Part shown: one piece after another, positions 29,986-34,038 of the stretch
Layout of the letters: each line of letters opens with the position of its first letter
Numbering within the stretch: the first letter of the stretch is position 1
NCBI RefSeq assembly: GCF_004348995.1
Contig: NZ_SMKQ01000081.1
Location: 1-34,038, forward strand
DNA: 34,038 bases
From: Nonomuraea terrae
Lineage (GTDB): Bacteria > Actinomycetota > Actinomycetes > Streptosporangiales > Streptosporangiaceae
Reading direction: 5' to 3'
The notes under the pieces: generated by a model
Databases searched by the model: none
Told to the model about the DNA's origin: nothing
Seen by the model: the letters and a program-made list of their open reading frames with translations, nothing else
Program-made: the position numbers and the translations under genes

Positions 29986-30429
29986 CTACGCCAGTTCGAT
30001 CTGATACCGGATGAAGCCGCGATTCTCAGCGACTTTGTCGTACAGAAGCCGGGCTGTGCTGTTCGACTCATGCGTGTTCCAGTACACGCGCGTGCAGCCC
30101 CTGTCCCGAGCCCAGTCCGCGACGGCCTGGATCAGCGCCCGCCCCACCCCCTTACCGCGAACGTCCGACGCGGTGAAGAGATCCTGCAGGTAGCAGACGT
30201 CGGTGTCGGGCGCGGACGTGTTCCCGTGGGTGAAAAAGTGCGTGATACCGACGAGTCGCCCGTCCAGTCTCGCCCCGAAGGCGTGCAGCCGGGTGCCCGC
30301 CTGGAACTCGAGCCACGCCCGCTCGTACATCTCGTCCGGCTCGACCCGCTGGTAGAAGTGGATGTACGCGCGGAACAAGCTTTCCCACGCGTCCCGCTCG
30401 CTGGGGAGAAGCGTGCCGATATCGATCAT
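29986..30429 (-). CDS. GNAT-family N-acetyltransferase, 147 aa
   Basis: The acetyl-CoA site is YLQDLFTASDVRGKGVGRAL, with the R-G-K-G-x-G motif A, followed by ALIQAVADWARDRGCTRVYW. The final strands WNTHESNSTARLLYDKVAE and GFIRYQIEL are also family-typical. Substrate unknown; it acetylates an amine on a small molecule or protein. The ATG at 30429 follows AAGGGGAATCTG, and the longer frame upstream is not conserved-looking. It lies alone in a sparse region, which suggests a recent arrival or rearrangement. Codon third positions are a little less G/C-rich than in the core genes. Confidence 0.9.
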   Translation of the reverse strand: MIDIGTLLPSERDAWESLFRAYIHFYQRVEPDEMYERAWLEFQAGTRLHAFGARLDGRLVGITHFFTHGNTSAPDTDVCYLQDLFTASDVRGKGVGRALIQAVADWARDRGCTRVYWNTHESNSTARLLYDKVAENRGFIRYQIELA

Positions 30430-31323
30430 CAGATTCCCCTTGATGGTACGAGGCGGGCACAGGACGGCCGCCCTCGGCTGGACGCGACGAGCTGGACCGG
30501 TGGGCGGAGAAAGCGGCTGCGACCTCACAACTTAGAGAGAAGTGAACGGTCGGGACACGGCCACCTACCAGCGATACCCGAAGACCACTTCGGCCGACCG
30601 GCATTGGGCGGATTTCACCCTGAAGTCGCGCCAGTTCACGGGGCCGGTGTGATCGTGTCCGGGCATGCTCGGCCTGGTGGAAGCTGCTGATCATCGTAGG
30701 AGGTCATCTGTTACGGGTGGGTCGCGTCTTCTTGCCGGTTCACGCACTGGCGGGGACCGCGGAGCATCCACATCGAGGTGATCGCGCTCAACACCAGGTC
30801 GCTGTTCAAGGCCAGACGAGCGCTCAACGGACGCAGGCGCCTGCTCGACTACTGCGCCACCATCGCCAGTCATCGACCGCGTGGACTCGCCGACCTTGGT
30901 TGAAGTGGTGGACTTCCCCGCCGGGGCAGCGAACAGGTCGAGCCGGCCGAACGTCGGCGCGGGCCGACGAGCGCGCGGGCGCACGGTGTGAGGGTAGCGC
31001 GTCGAGACGGCTGGTCACGCCGTAGGCGGCGAACCGGCGGGCCGCGCGGATGCGCGCCGCGGTCCTGGCCACGCTCGTGCCGCTCGGGAAGGTGGAGGTC
31101 ACCGTGGTGCGGCCGCTGCTGATGCGCAGGGTGTCGGCGTGACGTGGACGGCGCGGCGGAGGGACTCACGCTCCATCGGGGCGGGGGCGGATGGGCTCGT
31201 TTCTCCAGACTCCAGGGCGGTCTCGGGAGCCGGCGGCGGCATCCAGAGCGCGCGTGACGCGGCGCCCGACCACATCGACATCGCCGACCACATCACCATA
31301 GGACGTGACTCTCAACGCCGGGG
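30430..31323. other. Long intergenic stretch, probably decayed DNA
   Basis: About 0.9 kb with no convincing gene. A strong Shine-Dalgarno AGGAGG at 30698-30703 has no start codon at the usual distance (the nearest GTG is at 30717, 13 bases on). On the minus strand, around 31148-31010, a frame reads DTLRISSGRTTVTSTFPSGT and then ARIRAARRFAAYGVTS with regular G/C third positions before losing its pattern. I cannot assign a family. A short open frame at 30542-30652 is listed separately. Confidence 0.35.
30542..30652 (+). CDS. Possible 36-aa small protein or 3' fragment
   Basis: A GTG at 30542 preceded by AGAGAGAA opens a frame ending TGA at 30652. The product has RYPKTTSADRHWADFTLKSR and ends FTGPV. 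It is not low-complexity like the many spurious frames here, but no family is recognised and an in-frame stop lies just upstream. It could be a chance frame in decayed DNA. Confidence 0.15.
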   Translation: MNGRDTATYQRYPKTTSADRHWADFTLKSRQFTGPV

Positions 31324-33357
31324 TCAGGCCTGGATGCGGGCCATGAGCAGGGCGATGTCGTCCTCGGCGGGCGCGTCGCCCACGATGGAGTCGATTACGG
31401 CCGTGCACAGGCGCTCGAGCGTCACCGACTGCCTCGCCTCACGGGCGAGGGCGTCGCCGAGCCTGGCCATGCCCGTGTCGAGGTCGGCTTGCCGCGTCTC
31501 GATCAGGCCGTCGGTGTAGAGAGCCAGCAGGGTCCCGGCCGGCAGGTACAGCTCGTGCGACTGGAAGGTGCCCAGCCCCACGCCGATCGGCGTGCCGGCG
31601 GACAGCGACGGGAACGTCACGTCGCCGGACGGGCTCACGATCGCGGGCGGCGGATGCCCGGCCGTGGCCATGGTGCAGCGGCCGGTCTGCGGGTCATGGA
31701 CCACGTACAGGCAGGTGGCGCCCGTGGCCTCGAAGCCGCGGGCGTCCCTCGCGATCAGGTGGTCGAGGTGGGTGAGCAGCTCGTCCGGAGGCAGGTCCAG
31801 GTACGCCAGGGTGCGCACGGCGGTGCGCAGTCTGCCCATGGTGGCCGCGGCGTTGATGCCATGCCCGGTCACGTCGCCGACGACCAGGGCGATGCGGGCG
31901 CCGGGCAGGTGGATGGCGTCGTACCAGTCGCCTCCCACCCCCTCGTGCGTGCCGGAGGGCAGGTAACGCGAGGCCACCTCGACGGTGCCGGTGCCGCACA
32001 GGTCGTGCGGCAGCAGGTCGCGCTGGAGCGCGAGCGCGGTCAGCCGCTCGCGCGTGTACCGGCGGGCGTTGTCCAGGCTCAGCGCGGCCCGCGTGACGAG
32101 TTCCTCGGCCAGCTGCAGGTCGTCCCTGGTGAACGGCGCCGGGTTGGTGGTGCGCGCGAACGTCGCGACGCCGAGCACGTCGCCGCGCGCCTGCAGCGGA
32201 ATGACGATCAGCGAGTGCATGCCGGTGGCGTGGACGGTCCGCGCCCGGTCGGGGTCCAGATCCAGCCAGGTGCCGGGCGAGGTGTCCAGCACGGGCTCGA
32301 AGTGCGGCCGGCGCGAGTGCAGCACCTCCATGAACGGTGATCCCGGCGGCACGAACACGGTCTCCTGGCGCTCCCAGGACGACTGGGGCGTCCCGTCGTG
32401 CACCGAGGCCACGCCGGCCCGCCGGAAAACGGGGATGCCGGCCTCTGTCGTGGCCGGCCGCTGCAGCGGCTCTTCGCCGGGCAGCATCGATTCCGGCAGG
32501 TCGACGGTCACGTGGTCGGCGAGGACCGGAATGGCCAGCTCGGCCAGCTCCTGGGCGGTTTTCGTGACGTCCAGCGTGCTGCCGAGCCGGACGCTGGCCT
32601 CGCGCAGCAGGTCGAGGTGATCGCGCGCCTTGCTGTTGCTGAAATCCAGGGCCACCGAGCGCACGCCGAGTGGCCGGCCGTCCGCGCCCTCCAAAGGGAA
32701 CAGCGAGATGGACATCGCGCGCTCGTGACTCCTGTGGAACCATCGGGCCTCACGGTCGATCACGGGCCGGCCGTCGGCCAACACCTTGCGCATCGCGTCC
32801 TGCACCGCTTCCGTGTCGATCCCCTCGATGACCTCGGTCAGGGAGCGGCCGACCCGGTAGTACGGATAGCCGTCGCTGAGCTTCTCGGCCGCCTCGTTCA
32901 TCCAGACGCAGCGCAGGTTCCTGTCCCAGATGGCCATGGCAACGGGGAAGCTGCTGATGAGCGACTCCAGCAGGGCGCCGGTGCCGGTGGACAGCTCGGT
33001 GGCGGCCGGGATCGCCGACACCAGCCAGGATCCCTGCCGGCTCCCGGCGTCGTCACCGAAAGTGAGCGAAGCAGCCTCGACGCGCACGATGACCACCTCG
33101 CCGTCCCGCCGCCGCACCTCCGTCAATCCCGTACGGGGCAGATGTTCGCGTTCGCCGTCGCCGTCGCCGTCGCGGTCGTGGCCGTCGCGTGGGAGGAGCG
33201 TACCGATGGGGCGGCCGAGAATGTCGGCGGCGGGGTAGCCGGTGAGCTCCTCGGCGGCCTGGGTCCAGCCGATCACCGTGCCCGCGCCATCGACGACGGC
33301 GACCGTTGAGGTCGCCCCTCCACGGACGCTGCCGGCTGCTTCCATGCCATCACCCAT
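31324..33357 (-). CDS. SpoIIE/PP2C-type serine phosphatase with PAS and GAF sensor domains, 677 aa
   Basis: Domains in order: PAS (about 15-115, with GTVIGWTQAAEELTGYPAAD), PAS (about 125-245, with AMAIWDRNLRCVWMNEAAEK), GAF (about 255-435) and a C-terminal SpoIIE phosphatase (about 445-677). Metal-binding aspartates are visible: GVGGDWYDA (Asp477, Asp480), VVGDVTGHG (Asp495), YTDGL (Asp616) and EDDIALL (Asp666, Asp667). Such RsbU-like proteins dephosphorylate anti-anti-sigma factors in partner-switching stress responses. No anti-sigma or antagonist gene adjoins it here. Residues 58-71 hold an Asp/Gly/Arg run from a 6-bp nucleotide repeat. The ATG at 33357 is the longest start; Met5 is an alternative. 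Confidence 0.9.
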   Translation of the reverse strand: MGDGMEAAGSVRGGATSTVAVVDGAGTVIGWTQAAEELTGYPAADILGRPIGTLLPRDGHDRDGDGDGEREHLPRTGLTEVRRRDGEVVIVRVEAASLTFGDDAGSRQGSWLVSAIPAATELSTGTGALLESLISSFPVAMAIWDRNLRCVWMNEAAEKLSDGYPYYRVGRSLTEVIEGIDTEAVQDAMRKVLADGRPVIDREARWFHRSHERAMSISLFPLEGADGRPLGVRSVALDFSNSKARDHLDLLREASVRLGSTLDVTKTAQELAELAIPVLADHVTVDLPESMLPGEEPLQRPATTEAGIPVFRRAGVASVHDGTPQSSWERQETVFVPPGSPFMEVLHSRRPHFEPVLDTSPGTWLDLDPDRARTVHATGMHSLIVIPLQARGDVLGVATFARTTNPAPFTRDDLQLAEELVTRAALSLDNARRYTRERLTALALQRDLLPHDLCGTGTVEVASRYLPSGTHEGVGGDWYDAIHLPGARIALVVGDVTGHGINAAATMGRLRTAVRTLAYLDLPPDELLTHLDHLIARDARGFEATGATCLYVVHDPQTGRCTMATAGHPPPAIVSPSGDVTFPSLSAGTPIGVGLGTFQSHELYLPAGTLLALYTDGLIETRQADLDTGMARLGDALAREARQSVTLERLCTAVIDSIVGDAPAEDDIALLMARIQA
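33145..33188 (-). repeat. Hexanucleotide repeat inside the phosphatase gene
   Basis: On the plus strand the tract is built on repeated GTCGCC or close variants. It encodes a run of Asp-Gly and Asp-Arg in the loop between PAS strands and stays in frame, as repeat number changes by two codons would. Confidence 0.6.
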
Positions 33358-33394
33358 CTCTGGTGGGGACGAGTCTTTGCCAGGTTAGCTGCGC

Positions 33395-34038
33395 CTACCT
33401 GCAGTTCTTTACGATTTGACCAAGCTTTGTCATGGCATATAGGGCTATGTGGCTTGGAAACGCAAGAATTCCGTCGGTCCTGCCCCAGGGTCGGAGATCT
33501 GCTGAATCCCCGGTGCGGAAGGAACCTGGCTCGATCGCCGCCACGTGGATCCCGAACCGTGCGACCTCCTTGCCCAGTGCCTCGAGGATGCCTTCCAGGG
33601 CGAACTTGCTGCCGCAGTAGGCGGACATGCCAGGCACGGCCATGAGCCCGCCCATGGAGGTGACGGCCATCAGGTGTCCGCGGCGGCGCCGGCGCATGGG
33701 CGGCAGCGCTGCCTGCGGGGTGGCCACTGTCCCGAAGACGTTCGCCTCGAACCCCCGCCGCACCTCGGCCGGCGGGGTTTCCTCGAAGGTGCCCTCCCGG
33801 CGTAACCGGCGTTGGCGACATCCGAAGGGCCGACGCTCTGCTCCACCTCCGCGACCACACTTGAGACGGCGTCGTCGTCCGTCACATCCAGGATGCGGCC
33901 GTGAGCGTGCCCGGGTTCGAGCCCCTTCGAAGGCCCGCAGGTCCTCCGCAGAGCGGACCGTTCCGACGACCGTGTGCCCGGCGGCCAAGGCGGCTTGGGC
34001 GAAGGCACGCCTTCCCAGCCCGGCCTCAGGGGCGGGGC
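33395..34038 (-). pseudogene. SDR-family oxidoreductase, frameshifted and cut at its 3' end
   Basis: Read from the window edge, one frame gives GLGRRAFAQAALAAGHTVVG and RSAEDLRAFEG. It breaks at a run of four C (33922-33925) into a second frame, EPGHAHGRILDVTDDDAVSS followed by VANAGYAG. It breaks again near 33800 back to REGTFEETPPAEVRR and the SDR core: SMGGLMAVPGMSAYCGSKFA has the Tyr-x3-Lys catalytic pair, and IHVAAIEPGSFRTG follows. After that the reading frame continues into an unrelated tail ending at 33395, lacking about the last 80 residues of the family. One-base errors could explain the two shifts but not the missing tail. The 5' end lies beyond the window. Confidence 0.75.

Noticed and set aside
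29653..30690. A 345-codon plus-strand frame
   Set aside because: Only the first 40 or so codons show a Cys pattern; the rest is antisense to the GNAT gene or has no structure.
30717..31025. A 102-codon frame after the AGGAGG at 30698
   Set aside because: The spacing to its GTG is 13 bases, and the product is rich in Arg, His, Gln and Thr with no protein-like pattern.
1..34038. tRNA or rRNA genes and complete insertion sequences
   Set aside because: No cloverleaf-like sequence with a TTCGA T-loop, no rRNA signature and no transposase with terminal inverted repeats was recognised by eye.

Overview
This 34 kb window is GC-rich chromosomal DNA with strong G/C preference at third codon positions, frequent GTG starts and short intergenic gaps. 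It carries Hanks-type Ser/Thr kinases, a SpoIIE-type phosphatase and many TetR and MDR-type enzymes. It is almost certainly from an actinomycete. The layout and the style of the kinases and ligA suggest a Streptosporangiales-like organism such as Nonomuraea, but that is inference; no rRNA or other taxonomic marker is present.

Region 1 (1-5.9 kb): two quinone-oxidoreductase-like MDR enzymes on the minus strand (one cut by the window edge) lie opposite a TetR regulator, with a 17-bp palindromic operator between them. Next come a frameshifted remnant of a PaaI-type thioesterase, a CehA/McbA-like metallohydrolase, a rhodanese-CBS fusion and a cysteine-free IscA/HesB-like protein. Region 2 (5.9-12.1 kb), all on the plus strand: an HhH-GPD protein, an enoyl-CoA hydratase, a coiled-coil protein overlapping a QueC-like PP-loop ATPase, an M55 D-aminopeptidase, a Tat-type flavin amine oxidase and a YbaK-domain deacylase.

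Region 3 (12.2-17.3 kb): three tandem paralogous Ser/Thr kinases whose C-termini are polytopic membrane domains without PASTA repeats. Region 4 (17.5-29.6 kb) is a housekeeping block: etfB-etfA, then on the minus strand a TetR, an MFS transporter, a HIT protein and a small conserved protein, and on the plus strand a cysteine desulfurase, mnmA, a MetE-C-like protein and ligA. The desulfurase and MnmA fit together as sulfur donor and tRNA U34 thiolase. The order etf-desulfurase-mnmA-MetE-like-ligA matches the order in M. tuberculosis (fixA/fixB ... iscS, trmU, Rv3015c, ligA).

Region 5 (29.6-34.0 kb) is loosely packed accessory DNA: a GNAT acetyltransferase, about 0.9 kb of unassigned and probably decayed sequence, a large PAS-PAS-GAF-SpoIIE phosphatase and a frameshifted SDR pseudogene at the window edge. 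The gatCAB genes that often follow ligA in actinobacteria are not present here.

Several genes have a TANNNT -10 box exactly seven bases before the start codon, which predicts leaderless mRNAs. One divergent pair (26283/26307) has overlapping back-to-back -10 boxes. Tandem repeats with periods of 25, 26 and about 12-15 bp sit at gene ends. No CRISPR array, complete insertion sequence, tRNA or rRNA was seen.
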